DNA of 64,000 nucleotides from Oegoconia quadripuncta (GCA_949316235.1 OX438743.1:41447242-41511241); one strand, 5' to 3'; shown: positions 32,526-43,080, counted from the first letter of the stretch. Numbers and translations: made by a program. Notes: generated by a model from the sequence alone, not told the origin.

Positions 32526-33565
32526 CAGGGCGTCCCACGGCTATGCCACATGGAGGGAAAGTACCTTGAATTTTGTAGATGGAACATTTTACTGAAAGAA
32601 GACATTATTTTAATTTAAAAAACAATTTAAACTGCGTTCATAGATTTTTAAATAAGTACATGGTTGAACCGGGAATCGAACCATTTATTTATAAAAAAAA
32701 ATTACCATGTAACTTTATCATACCGATCGAAAGGCTTCATCATAAGGATTATTTTTTGCTAAATAAGATATTGTCAGAAATAAAAGGAAGACCATGAATT
32801 TTAACATTAGATGTTCAATTTTGTTCAGAAAAATGAAAAGCTGACATTGCCGTAAGGACATACAACTGACATTATCATTACTAATACTAATTACCCACTC
32901 GAAAAGTATGCATCATTTCCCTATTATAATTTAAGTTCATGATAAAATGATAAAGAGATACGTAATTAGTAAGTAGGACTATCTCAATGAACATTTTCTT
33001 TCCTGGATCGGGACATAAGGACGAAAAAATGGCCGCCGAGATCCCCAGATCTAACCCCGTTAGATTTTTTTTATGGGGTTATGTAAAAAATTTACTTTAC
33101 AAGAACCAGTGTCAAAGTGTCCACGAGCTACAAACTGAACTTCGACGTATTATTCTAAATATCCACCGCAACATGATCAAAAAATCGACAGGGAGCGAAA
33201 TAATCAAAAGAGTGCGACTTTGTATTGAACAGGATGGGACTCATTTTGAGCATTTGATAAATTTGATTAATTTTGTATTTCAAATGTTAAAATTCATGGT
33301 CTTCCTTTTATTTCTGACACTATGTTATTTAGCAAAAAATTATCCTTATGATGAAGCCTTTCGATCGGTATGATAAAGTTACATGGTAATTTTTTTTTAT
33401 AAATAAAGGGTTCGATTCCCGTTTCAACCATGTACTTATTTAAAAATCTATGAATGCAGTTTAAATTGTTTTTTAAATTAAAATAATGTCTTCTTTCAGT
33501 AAAATGTTCCATCTACAAAATTCAAGGTACTTTCCCTCCATGTGGCATAGCCGTGGGACGCCCTG
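32526..33565. mobile_element. Mariner-like element with 283-bp inverted ends, internally deleted
   Basis: Ends begin cagggcgtcccacggctatg (32526) and the inverse finishes at 33565. The inverted arms are 32526-32808 and 33283-33565, equal in length, with scattered mismatches. TATA/TA flanks both ends, fitting the TA target of the Tc1/mariner superfamily. The 474-bp core encodes only the C-terminal end of a transposase. It has long arms for the superfamily and is non-autonomous. Confidence 0.8.
32987..33280 (+). pseudogene. Transposase C-terminal remnant
   Basis: The translation contains NPVRFFLWGYVKNLLYKNQC, SVHELQTELRRI and CIEQDGTHFEHLI. These are the C-terminal phrases of mariner-like transposases common in insects (RSPDLTPLDFFLWGY...L...RI...CI...G.HFEHL). 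The expected third catalytic Asp (LDFF) is changed to VRFF, so the copy is inactive apart from its deletion. Confidence 0.75.
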
Positions 33566-33569
33566 TATA

Positions 33570-34088
33570 TTAAGTATATTGTATATATTTATTTATATCA
33601 TTAAGTAAGTCTATTAATATGATATTATTATTATATTTATGCATACTTATCTATAATTATTTCTTTAGTTGGTAGTATCGTGCACCCTACCTGGTTTCCT
33701 ATCTACAAATTTCTATCTGTCTATCTATCTATCTAATAAAGTACCGTCGAAAAACTCCCATGATTACCTGGGAAAGGTTTATCTTTTCAGACTGTACCTA
33801 CAGAACCTTGTACAAATTATGTACTCGACACGCTTTGGTAGTACCTTTTGTTCACTGTTTAACAAAATTGTGTTTAAAATTTCAGAGGCGTGCGTAAGCG
33901 CTTTCTTTCTAGTAGATTTATGGTTATTCTTCGTGCTTAACCGTAACATGAACTGTTATATTTATCTTGGACGTCGCTTGACACTTTTATTAGTTTCAAG
34001 CTCCAATTGAAAAGTAAGGTACCTGTGGGGTACGTACAATCGGATTCCCAAATGAAAATCTAGTCCCAGTATATCATCATCATATCAG
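33570..34088. other. Nothing recognised; (TATC)n at 33716-33738
   Basis: A short tatc repeat, then unique sequence with a 113-codon open frame (33669-34010) of no recognisable family. I regard that frame as chance. Confidence 0.35.
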
Positions 34089-34091
34089 CAA

Positions 34092-34640
34092 CCGCCTCCG
34101 TGGCTCAATGTAAACAACATTGGGTTTACGATTCGAAGGTCGCGGGTTCGATCCCCAGCGGGGTACATGTTTAAGTACTAGGTTTGGTTGGTGGTAGGGC
34201 ATTTTAAATGTCCGCCTGGCTAGCTACCACCATCTTATCTAAATCTGCCGCCAAGCAGCAATGTTAATAGCTTTGTTGTGTTCCGGTTGTCAGTGATAAG
34301 ATAGTAATCTCCCAAATGTGTTGGGGTTTCCGGGTCAGTACGATCCCACCTTCGACCTCATCTTCACTTAACATCAGATGTGAATAAGATAGATAGATAA
34401 ACGTTTATTTGTTTCTCCAGCCACACACATACATTAAATAATATTTATAAATAAATGCGCACATAATTTAGACTACAGTACAGTATATAGAATATTTAAA
34501 AGTACACGCATAATATAGGTATAAAAAGTATGTGTGTGCTGCAGTGGCACAAATGTGCCATAGCTCAGTGTCGGATTGCTCAAGAGCAAAACACTGATTT
34601 TCAATAAGGTCAAGTACCAACCCGTTGTGAATAAAAAAAA
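34092..34640 (+). mobile_element. SINE-C copy split by a (TATC)-tailed LINE end
   Basis: Head, B box and body at 34092-34381 (to catcagatgtgaataag). The last 37 bases (ggtcaagtaccaacccgttg ... aataaaaaaaa) are at 34604-34640. The word aataag sits on both sides of the insert, consistent with a short target-site duplication. Confidence 0.82.
34382..34603 (-). mobile_element. LINE 3' tail nested in SINE-C
   Basis: Begins with atagatagataaac and contains gcaaaacactgattttcaat, the reverse complement of the 14330-14560 tail. 5'-truncated to about 220 bases. Confidence 0.7.
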
Positions 34641-34871
34641 ATCTATGGAATATGTTACGACCCCACGAGTAGAGACGGGTTGGTTCTATTCTTTTTATAT
34701 TATATACAATAAACACAACTACAGAATACAATTAGTATGTTTTACCATAAAATGGATCCTGTGACCCTCAAAGGATCAAGACGAATCTAACTGACAGTGG
34801 GAAAAATATTACTTCAACGTTTTATTGTAAATTAATTGTATTATGATAAGCAAATTATTATTATTTTTTTT

Positions 34872-35197
34872 TTATGCATGACAGGTTCGTACTTGACCTG
34901 AATCACACCTGATGTTAAGTGAAGATGAAGTCGAAGGTGGAAGCGTACTGACCCGGAAACCCCAACACATTTGGAGGACTGGCTATCTTATCTCTGACAA
35001 CCGGAACACAACAATGCTATTAACATTGCTGCTTGGCGGCAGATTTAGATAAGATGGTGGTAGCTAGCCAGGCGGACATTTAAAATGCCCTACCACCAAC
35101 CAAACCGAATACTTAAACATGTACCCCGCTGGGGATCGAACCCGCGACCTCCGCATCGTAAACCCAATGTTGTTTACATTGAGCCACGGAGGCGGTT
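34872..35197 (-). mobile_element. SINE-C copy, full length, inverted to the previous one
   Basis: Minus-strand SINE-C from the head at 35197 (accgcctccgtggctcaatg) to the tail at 34872 (tgcatgacaggttcgtactt reversed). Nearly consensus throughout. Lies 230 bases from the plus-strand copy. Confidence 0.87.
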
Positions 35198-35199
35198 AT

Positions 35200-36170
35200 T
35201 TCGTTAGATGATCCATCATAGGTAAAAAGTTGAGTGTAGTGCATCTCCAGGCAAATTGTAATTGTTGTAAATTGTGTGATACCTACATAACAAAACTAAC
35301 AATCCATGTATGGTATGACTTGTATTGTTTATTTTTCTTTTTCTATGCCATTTGGTAGATCACAGTGAACCAGCTATTTTTATATCCTTACTATCATTAT
35401 TGTACCTGTGTATCACAAAGAAATAAATGAATATGAATATAAACGACACCGTGCGTTTCGAAATCGGTGAAACTGTTTAGGCTACAGGATGCGCCAAAGG
35501 AATGGACATACCTACATACATACAAACTTACACTCGAAAACCATTACACTCCTGTCTTGGGCAGTCGGGTAAAGAGGCTAGAGTTCAGTGTGTGGAATTT
35601 CCCATAACTGGCAAAATATTTGTATTCCGCTGTAACCTCTGCATCGGTCGTGGGAGAAATGGAATTTAAAATGAGTTTCTTATCGATTAAAAGTGATTAT
35701 AAAAACCTGCCTACCTATAGGTAGGTATACTCTCTTGTTTCTTGTTAGAATTCAGGAATTGTCAGCAAGGTTTCAGCGTTAGCTTATTTCGAAGTTTGAT
35801 TGCCAATTTTCGGATGAGTTTAGGCATTATCCGGAGACAGAAAGTGAGGACAATAAAACCGGATATTTTATTCGAATAACAATGAACTTCAAATCTAAAT
35901 TAAAAACTTTTTGGAACTATGAAATTATTGTGTATATTTTGCCATTATCACGATCTGGTAAATAATTATACCCGATTGCTGAAATGTTTGTCTGATGTAT
36001 GTATGTATGTAGATTTCTATATTACTTCCTGTAGCGTTCACGGCTTAAGAGGGCTTTATTTGTCCAGTGGCGCACAGTTTAAATCAAAAACATTGCTGTG
36101 ATCTGCACTCGAATAGCCTTAAAGCTAATTATAAATAGTACTTAAATAGCTTTAATTTCGGTTATTTTCG
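35200..36170. other. Intergenic, one GPhi-type repeat phrase
   Basis: At 35440-35600 and 35985-36110 there are phrases (cgtttcgaaatcggtgaaac, tcctgtagcgttcacggctt) related to the microsatellite-linked repeat at 47300-47680 and to 36880-37020. A 'tgtatgtatgtatgtag' run lies at 35996-36012. Otherwise nothing recognised. Confidence 0.35.
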
Positions 36171-36174
36171 GAGA

Positions 36175-36795
36175 ATCTAACTAATATTATAAATGCGAAA
36201 GTTTTGATGTTTGTTTGTGCGTTACTCAATCACGGCGTAACGAATGAACGGATTTGGATGAAATTTGGTACATAGGTAGTGTTCTATGAATGATGACAGA
36301 CTCACCTGATGGCGGTTCGGTGCACTTTGGAAATCACTATATTTAGCTGTTGATTTGAACGTGGGATGATGTGATTGAGGTTTTGTGTGATGATGATGAT
36401 TGTGTAACAGCTGATAACCACTTAATTGCACCTTTCTTGAACTCAAAAATGAATTTCGGGAATTATTTTACGGAGCGCCGTATTTACGCCATGATGACTT
36501 GATTGAGAGAGAAAGATATTGTATTTTGCCACTAGATGGCTATCGCCACTGCTAATGCCACCTATTCTGATGCGGAAATACTGGCAAACAAAAGTCAATA
36601 GAGAAACTGATCAATTGATAATTTGAATGATGAATTTTAAAATTACTTGATTTATAAACCGTGTTAATTTTACATTAACAGGTAGAACATACCCTGGACT
36701 AAGACATAGGATACTTTTTATCCCGATAAAGTGAGTAATTCCCGCCGTAGTTATTCCACACAAGCGAAGCCGCGGGCGGGAAGCTAGTTAAAAAT
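36175..36795 (+). mobile_element. Helitron-like element (Lep1-type ends) with internal insert
   Basis: Starts ctaatattataaatgcgaaa and gatttggatgaaatttggta, and ends cttttatcccgataaagtg ... gcgaagccgcgggcgggaag plus ctagtt. These are the conserved 5' and 3' wording of the non-autonomous Helitron-like elements common in Lepidoptera, with the CTAGT terminus. About 370 bases between 36300 and 36690 do not match the family and look like an insertion. Confidence 0.65.
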
Positions 36796-36879
36796 AATTG
36801 ATAAAATCGGCCTATTTTTTTTATGATTGTGCATTCTGAAAAATAATCGTTGAGAGTCAATCGTTGAAATGTCGTTCGA

Positions 36880-37020
36880 TTCGTTTTGATCCCCAGAGTT
36901 CTATATTAACTCATCTAGCCTAAATGGCTTGACAGACTTCGAAGAAGTGAAGAAGACTTCGTCTTGATCCTGGAGTGTCATAGGATACATTTTGTAGTAA
37001 AAAATCTAACATGGCGCTCA
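36880..37020 (+). repeat. Repeat related to 47540-47680
   Basis: Shares cctaaatggcttgacagact, gtcttgatcctggagtgtca, taggatacattttgtagtaa and aaaatctaacatggcgctca with 47545-47670. Unclassified and common. Confidence 0.5.
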
Positions 37021-37117
37021 CTTTTACGAGTACGATTTTAATTTCAACTGGATACTTTCAGCAAAGTATATTAAAATTTTATAAGTAGAACATCTTCCCG
37101 ATAAATAGGCGACACAA

Positions 37118-37310
37118 GTGGGAAGAGGCTGTGCGGTGGGGGCAGAGGACGCTTGCCGGCGATCACTATGGGAGTGCCGGCGGAGCAGTCAGGGTCAGCA
37201 CGTCATGCGACTCGCGCGCACAGAACATTATTACGCGCGCCCACAGCTCAAACACTACATGGGCCGCCGACTTTGTACTGTTATTTATTACGTATTAGTT
37301 ACATTATCGG
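37118..37310. other. CpG-rich patch
   Basis: GC- and CpG-dense block (ggacgcttgccggcgatcac, gactcgcgcgcacagaacat, ttattacgcgcgcccacagc) within AT-rich surroundings. Overlapping open frames do not resemble a known protein. A candidate 5' exon or promoter, or a transposon fragment. Confidence 0.3.
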
Positions 37311-37689
37311 ACATGCCGACACGGTGTGCAATGTCTATGTGTACCAACAATAATTATAAAAGTCATGAACATAAGCTTTACTCTTTTCCAAAAGGTCGCA
37401 ACGGGTAGGTTAGGTACCTACAGATTTGTTTACTTCAGTTGATTACTTAATTACTTCAGTTCCAACGGGCCATATCCATGTGGTGTGACAAATTCAATTG
37501 TCGTAGATGATATATTAGTGAATCGATCGATTGGATATAGGTTATATTTGTTTCCTTAACTTGGCGGGATTCCGTGGGCTGATATTAAAATATCGATAAC
37601 CCCGGAGTCAACGGATAAGTTTGAGAATCATGATATTATTATTAAATTATAATCATTTCTAAAGAAACAATTTTTGTAAAGGATTTATC

Positions 37690-37935
37690 CATTAGACTGG
37701 TCCACGCCTCTGGAGATGTGAGAGATGGTGCCTACTTTGCTCAGCAGCTGAGCTTATGCATTCAGCGGGGCAATAGCGCTAGCGTACTACGTACTATGCC
37801 TCACGGAAGCGAGTTGGACGGCGTATTTTTTCTATATCAGAAGTTGCCAGCTCTTTTTCTCATAGACCACTTTCAAAATTTAGCTGGTTCTGGTGGACCC
37901 CTTGCAGCTACATCATTTCTAATAAAAAATAGGTA
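37690..37935 (+). pseudogene. Unrecognised coding-like fragment
   Basis: The frame from about 37700 reads LVHASGDVRDGAYFAQQLSL, then CIQRGNSASVL and MPHGSELDGVFFL, before a stop at 37933. Composition and lack of a start suggest an internal or C-terminal piece of a transposable-element protein, but I cannot name the family. Confidence 0.3.
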
Positions 37936-37939
37936 GATA

Positions 37940-38895
37940 TTCATGTCAATACTGACTTTTAAATTAAAAGGTATTAAAAAGTCATAGAACGTTACGCGTG
38001 TCTTATAGATTTAATGTAGGTATGCGAAGTTACGAACAGCAAATACAGATATTTGTTCGTAGAGGCGATGTCGACATCCCTACATCCGTCACTCGCTAAA
38101 CCTTACTGATTCGGCGCTAGTATGGAAAATGTTCTACTTACTCGAGACCGCGCGCTCTAAGTACTTTTCATCCGTTTTCGAGGAAACAGGCTTTGACAAT
38201 TGACACACGGATAGGTGGACAATAAACTGATTCTATACACTCCAAATACGTAACTTTAAGGGCCGCTTAAATATGAGGCTGTCACTTTCATGTCATTGAC
38301 ATTCAAAGCGACGAAATTATGTTTATGGGGCTCTTATAGACAGTTAATTAATTAATTGAATTTGAATGAATGTATGTTATAATATTTTAATTTGCATGTG
38401 TAATGTTGTAACTTGACGGAATATTATGTTTTATTGACAAATGTGTTTTATATCTTTAAATTTTATTACGAACTTTATTTTTAATTGATAAATACAATGT
38501 GTGTGCACCTGAAACGGTAACCCAAACTTACATGCAATAATAGTACATTATTGCAAAGGCCGGGAAATAGGGAATTGCGGGTCGAGTATGAGTTTGAAGG
38601 CCGGGTCGTAGGCGAGGACTTCACTAATACGAGATAGGCAATTGTCATTTCCGCCGAGGCATATATAGTGCTTTTCTCAAAAGAATGCAGGGAAATAATA
38701 AATATTTAAATAACAAATCAAGACGAATTTTCAGCTTTGCCGCCGATTTTCTATTTATCATCTGTGCCGAAAGGCAAACGCATTTACGCATACAGCCACG
38801 TGAACGCAATTTGTACTAAGCAAAGAGATTTTGGTATGCCAAGAATGATAAAAGAGATCCAATCAAAGAGTATATAATAACCCCAGCACGCCGTT
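37940..38895. other. Nothing recognised
   Basis: No repeat family or exon assigned. AT-rich except around 38090-38170. Confidence 0.35.
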
Positions 38896-38903
38896 TCATA
38901 CAA

Positions 38904-39430
38904 CATTGCTGGAGCGTTGTAATGTTCCAAATTCAAAAAACGCTCCAGCAATGGATTTATCTGGGGGCACGGCCGTGCCCCCACCAAGTCGAGCAAAAAA
39001 GCGTCACGGCCGTACCATCCTTTTCTCGAAGCAATTCAGACCATTTTCGACCCCCTGTAACTTCGTTGTGGATAAAAATAGAAGACTGAAATTTTCAGTA
39101 ACTATGCAGGCATTGTAAAGACACGTATATTTAAAATTTCATTCAATTTGAACCAGTATTTTAAGAATTATAAGGGGTCAAATTTCTTAATTTTGTCAGT
39201 CACTGACTCACCGATCATCAAAATTCTAAGGCACTTCTAGCAGACCTAGAAGCTTCAAATTTGGAATATAAGTAGTGTTTGGTGTATGAATCAAGGAAAA
39301 ACTAAAAAATCTAGAAAAGACAGCAAAGAAAATTAAGCCCATACAGCCAAGTCTTCAGTTAATTAAATTTTTCAATATTTTATTTTACGGCAATTATTAT
39401 TATTGCGTGCGAAGCCGCGGGTTTAAGCTA
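38904..39430 (+). mobile_element. Helitron-like element with terminal hairpins
   Basis: A 15-bp stem (cattgctggagcgtt / aacgctccagcaatg) at 38904-38953 is followed by a perfect 20-base palindrome at 38963-38982 (GGGGGCACGG centre). The right end gcgtgcgaagccgcgggttt plus aagctagt closes at about 39430. The CTAGT end and GC-rich hairpin fit Helitron-like structure. Part of the left end wording is repeated just after it, at 39445-39480. Confidence 0.5.
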
Positions 39431-39594
39431 GTCCCATATAAATATAGGCGCATGGTAGTGCCCCTGCCAAATCGAGCAAAAATGGGTATTCCGGTGATGA
39501 TAACACGTGTATTAAATTATTTATTAATGCAAAAAACGTACCTACGTGCGTATTCGTACTTATTACGAGTGCGTAAGGTTGTATAATTATATAC

Positions 39595-39740
39595 CACGCG
39601 CTGCGGTGCTAGCGAGTGAGCGCGGGCCGTTACTACGCGCTGCGCGGTGCTAGCGCGAGGGCGCGGGGCGGGGACAGTGGCGGGGCGCGCGGAAAGGGGA
39701 ATGTCGCCGAGCGAGCAGCAGCCGCGCTCATACGCGCGAG
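39595..39740. other. CpG island-like block with duplicated phrase
   Basis: Very GC-rich (ggcgcggggcggggacagtg). The phrase cgcgctgcggtgctagcg occurs at about 39597 and again, slightly altered, at about 39636. Possible promoter/5' UTR or GC-rich repeat. No exon could be proved. Confidence 0.35.
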
Positions 39741-39963
39741 CGACCCAATGCTGTTCGGATGTGCCCAGAATTCTTACCTATAAGTTTGCGATTTTCATTG
39801 ATAATTTCGATTGCTATATTAGTTTGACGACTAAAGGCTACTCTCATTGGTTTACTGATATTATTTGCTTACAATTTGGACGTTGTCCGGATAAATAATT
39901 TAAATAAATTAAATATTGATACTTTAAGTACCTAAGTATCTACAAAATACAAAAAGAAATGAG

Positions 39964-40658
39964 ATCCCATCAAAAACAATACTTGTCAAAAAAACCAAGT
40001 CTCGCAACTCAGTTGTTCTGCGGTAAAAAGTTGTGAGATCCATGTAATACCAAGTCGGTTGTTAATTTATTCAGTCTCTACTTAAGCGACTTTCTGTCTT
40101 AATACGTCCAGTCTCTAAGACCACGATCGTGGTCCATAACAATTGAAAATCATTTGTGTCTGGAATCTCCGTACTCGAAGCATTAAGTTATTACGTAATA
40201 ATTAACAGCATCTTATAGTGACGCATATCAATATTAAAATTCTTTAATGTTTTATATAAATGTATTGAGACTTGGCCATCGCCTGAAAAGACGTGTAAAT
40301 TCAATCGCCTGAAAACACATGTAAATTCAATTATTTAGTGCGATGGCCAAGTCTCAATATATTTATATAAAACATTAAAGAATTTTAATATTGATATGCG
40401 TCACTATAAGATGCTGTTAATTATTACGTAATAACTTAATGCTTCGAGTACGGAGATTCCAGACACAAATGATTTTCAATTGTTATGGACCACGATCGTG
40501 GTCTTAGAGACTGGACGTATTAAGACAGAAAGTCGCTTAAGTAGAGACTGAATAAATTAACAACCGACTTGGTATTACATGGATCTCACAACTTTTTACC
40601 GCAGAACAACTGAGTTGCGAGACTTGGTTTTTTTGACAAGTATTGTTTTTGATGGGAT
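39964..40658. repeat. Near-perfect palindrome: 319-bp arms, 57-bp loop
   Basis: Arm 39964-40282 and arm 40340-40658 are inverse copies of equal length, with a single difference visible (g/a near the loop, at tgtattgag versus tatattgag). The loop holds a second, slightly diverged copy of the 26-base sequence spanning the inner arm boundary (tcgcctgaaaaNacNtgtaa...). A 12-base palindrome ccacgatcgtgg sits within each arm. No ORF of note, no TIR-type termini and no clear target duplication. Confidence 0.95.
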
Positions 40659-40840
40659 TTTTCGCTGTCCGTAAATTAGATACTTCGCGTGTTCTTTTTT
40701 CGAAAGTAATGACAATATTTCCATGCATGTTTGAGAAAAATTCATTTTATTTCAGAAGCGTTAGAGTAAGTAAAGTAAGTAATGCGGACGTAAGGATCGC
40801 TTTTACCGAAATAAGGCCCGGACCCCTTAAAAGGACAGGA

Positions 40841-40846
40841 TTTATT
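40841..40846 (-). terminator. Poly(A) signal of the zinc/AT-hook gene
   Basis: AATAAA on the minus strand, 24 bases after the TAA stop at 40870-40872, giving a very short 3' UTR. Confidence 0.6.
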
Positions 40847-40869
40847 TAAATTTAATATTGCCATTGAAT

Positions 40870-41117
40870 TTAAAGACTCTGGTTCATAACATCATCTTTT
40901 GTCAGCTCATTGGCCAACGTCTGCTGTTCAGCTGACTGCGAAGTCCTCAAGCTAGCCACCCAAGTTCTGGCCCGTCGGAGGGGCGGTCTCCCCCGGATAC
41001 GACCCTCGTATTTATACCGCTTGTGGTTCAAAGGGCTCATCTCAGGGTCTGTCATCTCTTCCAACTTGCGCTTCGGGGCTGATGAATCGGAGTCATACGA
41101 TCTGTATGGTGTTGTTG
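40870..41117 (-). CDS. Zinc/AT-hook protein, last exon (AT-hook, stop)
   Basis: A 248-nt terminal exon with acceptor cttttcag before 41117. It begins with CA, completing the codon begun by G at the end of the 49178-49756 exon (Ala). Then TTPYRSYDSDSSAPKRKLEE ... KRYKYEGRIRGRPPLRRA ... DDVMNQSL and TAA. RGRP flanked by basic residues is an AT-hook-like minor-groove binding core. The KRK cluster is a possible nuclear localisation signal. The link to the other exons rests on phase, strand and nuclear character and on the absence of any intervening candidate exon. An 8-kb repeat-filled intron separates them. Confidence 0.7.
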
Positions 41118-41414
41118 CTGAAAAGGGAATTTCTGTTATTTTTTTTTATATCTCAACTGTCTATAAGAGAGATATCTATCTATATCTTAATTGCCATTTG
41201 AGCTAAGGGGATAGTAATTTAAATTGGCATACCCCGCTGGGAATCGAAGCCGCAATATCAAAATATGCTGTCGGGTGTTCTTTCTGTTCCTTTATTTTTA
41301 TTTGTGTGTATAGTTCTTTGATTTTTTTGTGTATGTGTGTAAACCCAGTGGCATAAATAAATGCTTTATCATCTACTCTTTCATTTATTTTAGTTTAACA
41401 TTATTTTATTATGT

Positions 41415-41712
41415 CGACCTGTTTGGTGTAGTGGCACAGATTACTAATAAGTTACTAAAGTAAGTAGTGGTTAGAAACTCTGACCACTATACCAAAAGGT
41501 CGCGGGTTCGAATCTCGCAAGGGGCATATATTTGTATGATGAATACGGACACGTGTACCCGAGTTATAGATGTTTTCATTTATAATAAGTATTTATTTAC
41601 AAAAAAAATATATTTATGTAGTATATCAACGATCTGGTATCCACAACACAAGCCTATAGTTGCTTACTGTGGAACTAGATGGCGCTGTGTGTATGTCCAA
41701 GGATATTTATTT
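41415..41712 (+). mobile_element. SINE-B copy with internal head duplication
   Basis: The A-box phrase gtgtagtgg appears at about 41430 and again as agtagtggttagaa at about 41465, separated by about 35 extra bases. The B box (gcgggttcgaatctcgcaag) and the entire body and tail follow. Confidence 0.8.
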
Positions 41713-41768
41713 ATATTTATTGTTATTATTTATTATTTTGATGAGCAATAGGTAATTTTTATATATTA

Positions 41769-42030
41769 CGACGACGACCGATTGGTGTAGTGGATAGTGA
41801 CCCTATCAGCGAAACCAACGGTTGCGGGTTCGAATCCCGCGAGGGGTAAATGTTTGTGTGATGAATACGAGCATTTATTCCCGAGTCTTGGATGTTTATA
41901 TAAATATTTATGTATGTTTATCCGTTATCTAGTATCCATAGCACAAGCTTTGCTTAGTTTGGGACTAGATGATTGGTGTAAAAATCCGAAATATTTATTT
42001 ATTATTATTATTTATTATTATTATATTATG
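41769..42030 (+). mobile_element. SINE-A copy, full length
   Basis: Head at cgacgaccgattggtgtagt, intact B box (gcgggttcgaatcccgcgag), full body and an extended (TTA)n tail to 42030. Confidence 0.88.
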
Positions 42031-42104
42031 TAATTTTTATCACCATTTGATGCAAAAATATTTGTAAGTACCTTAATATTTTTCACATTCGGCACTCAAA
42101 TAGA

Positions 42105-42345
42105 ATAGAACCAACCCCTCTCTTCCCGTGGGTGTCGTAAAAGGCGACTAAGGGACTTTCCACCAAAAATATCTATAGATTTGCACGTTTCAATGGCGAT
42201 GGGCTCACCCCCCGTCACGTGTGCATTTCTGGATATTTCATAAGGTGAACCGTGGATGTTGTTTCAATCATAAACTCTTAATGTTTGGAACACCCAAACA
42301 CTAATGTTCTCTGACCACCCCATTTGGGATAAAGGTTGACGTTAT
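42105..42345 (+). mobile_element. LINE fragment (CCCGTGGGTGTCGTAAAAGG type)
   Basis: Contains ctcttcccgtgggtgtcgta, aaaggcgactaagggacttt and cccatttgggataaaggttg, a common lepidopteran LINE segment. A reversed, shorter copy is at 46330-46530. Confidence 0.55.
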
Positions 42346-42394
42346 GTATGTATGTAATTTTCTCATGGCCCGTGACGTGACGTTATATAACACT

Positions 42395-42640
42395 ATTAGC
42401 TTTCCGCCTGTGGCTTCGTCTGCGTGGAATAACTATATCGCGGAAATTTGTTTATCCCGCGGGAACTACTCACTTTATCGGGATAAAAAATATCCTATGT
42501 TTTAATCCAGGGTTTGTTCTACTTATATACCAAATTTCATACAAATCCGTTCATCCGTTTCCCCGTGTTTTAGAAACAAACAAACAAATAAATAAACTAA
42601 AAGAATTCAAAATTTCGCATTTATCATATTAGATTAATCA
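42395..42640 (-). mobile_element. Helitron-like element (Lep1-type), near complete
   Basis: Reverse orientation: starts attagctttccgcctgtggc, contains ctcactttatcgggataaaa and aatttcatacaaatccgttc, and finishes tttcgcatttatcatattag. The same ends occur at 36175-36795, without its internal insert. Confidence 0.65.
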
Positions 42641-43080
42641 GATATATCGGCAAGTGACATTATATCGTTATATAACGTCACCTGAGGGTTAGAGAGACTA
42701 TTTTTTTTTTTAAGTTTAGTTCAAGGGTCAAAAATGACAAAAAATCCCCACGGGCGCAGGGTAGTAGTTAGCGGAAACAACTCAATTTGAAATCAAGCAG
42801 AAGCAATTACGATCTGCGTAGATTTTATACTCTGATATTGGAACCGCAAGGTTTACTATCGAAATATCTTCAACTTCGATTCGATTTAAGTGTACTTCGA
42901 AACTAAATCTAATTTTAAGGAAACAAAGGAGCTATTGTTAGTGATAATATTATCGGATCTGTTGAAGTTCAATCTTCAAATTGACTCTGTTTGTAATAGA
43001 GTGACACCATCCATCAGGTTAATAATCGTAACCAATAGACTTAAACCGGATGGGTTAAATGGGAACTTAACTAGCCAGTT
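42641..43080. other. Nothing recognised
   Basis: Intron of the zinc/AT-hook gene; no exon or repeat identified. Confidence 0.35.

Noticed and set aside
33669..34010. 113-codon plus-strand ORF with hydrophobic stretches
   Set aside because: Starts in intergenic sequence and crosses a TATC microsatellite; composition is that of AT-rich noncoding DNA.
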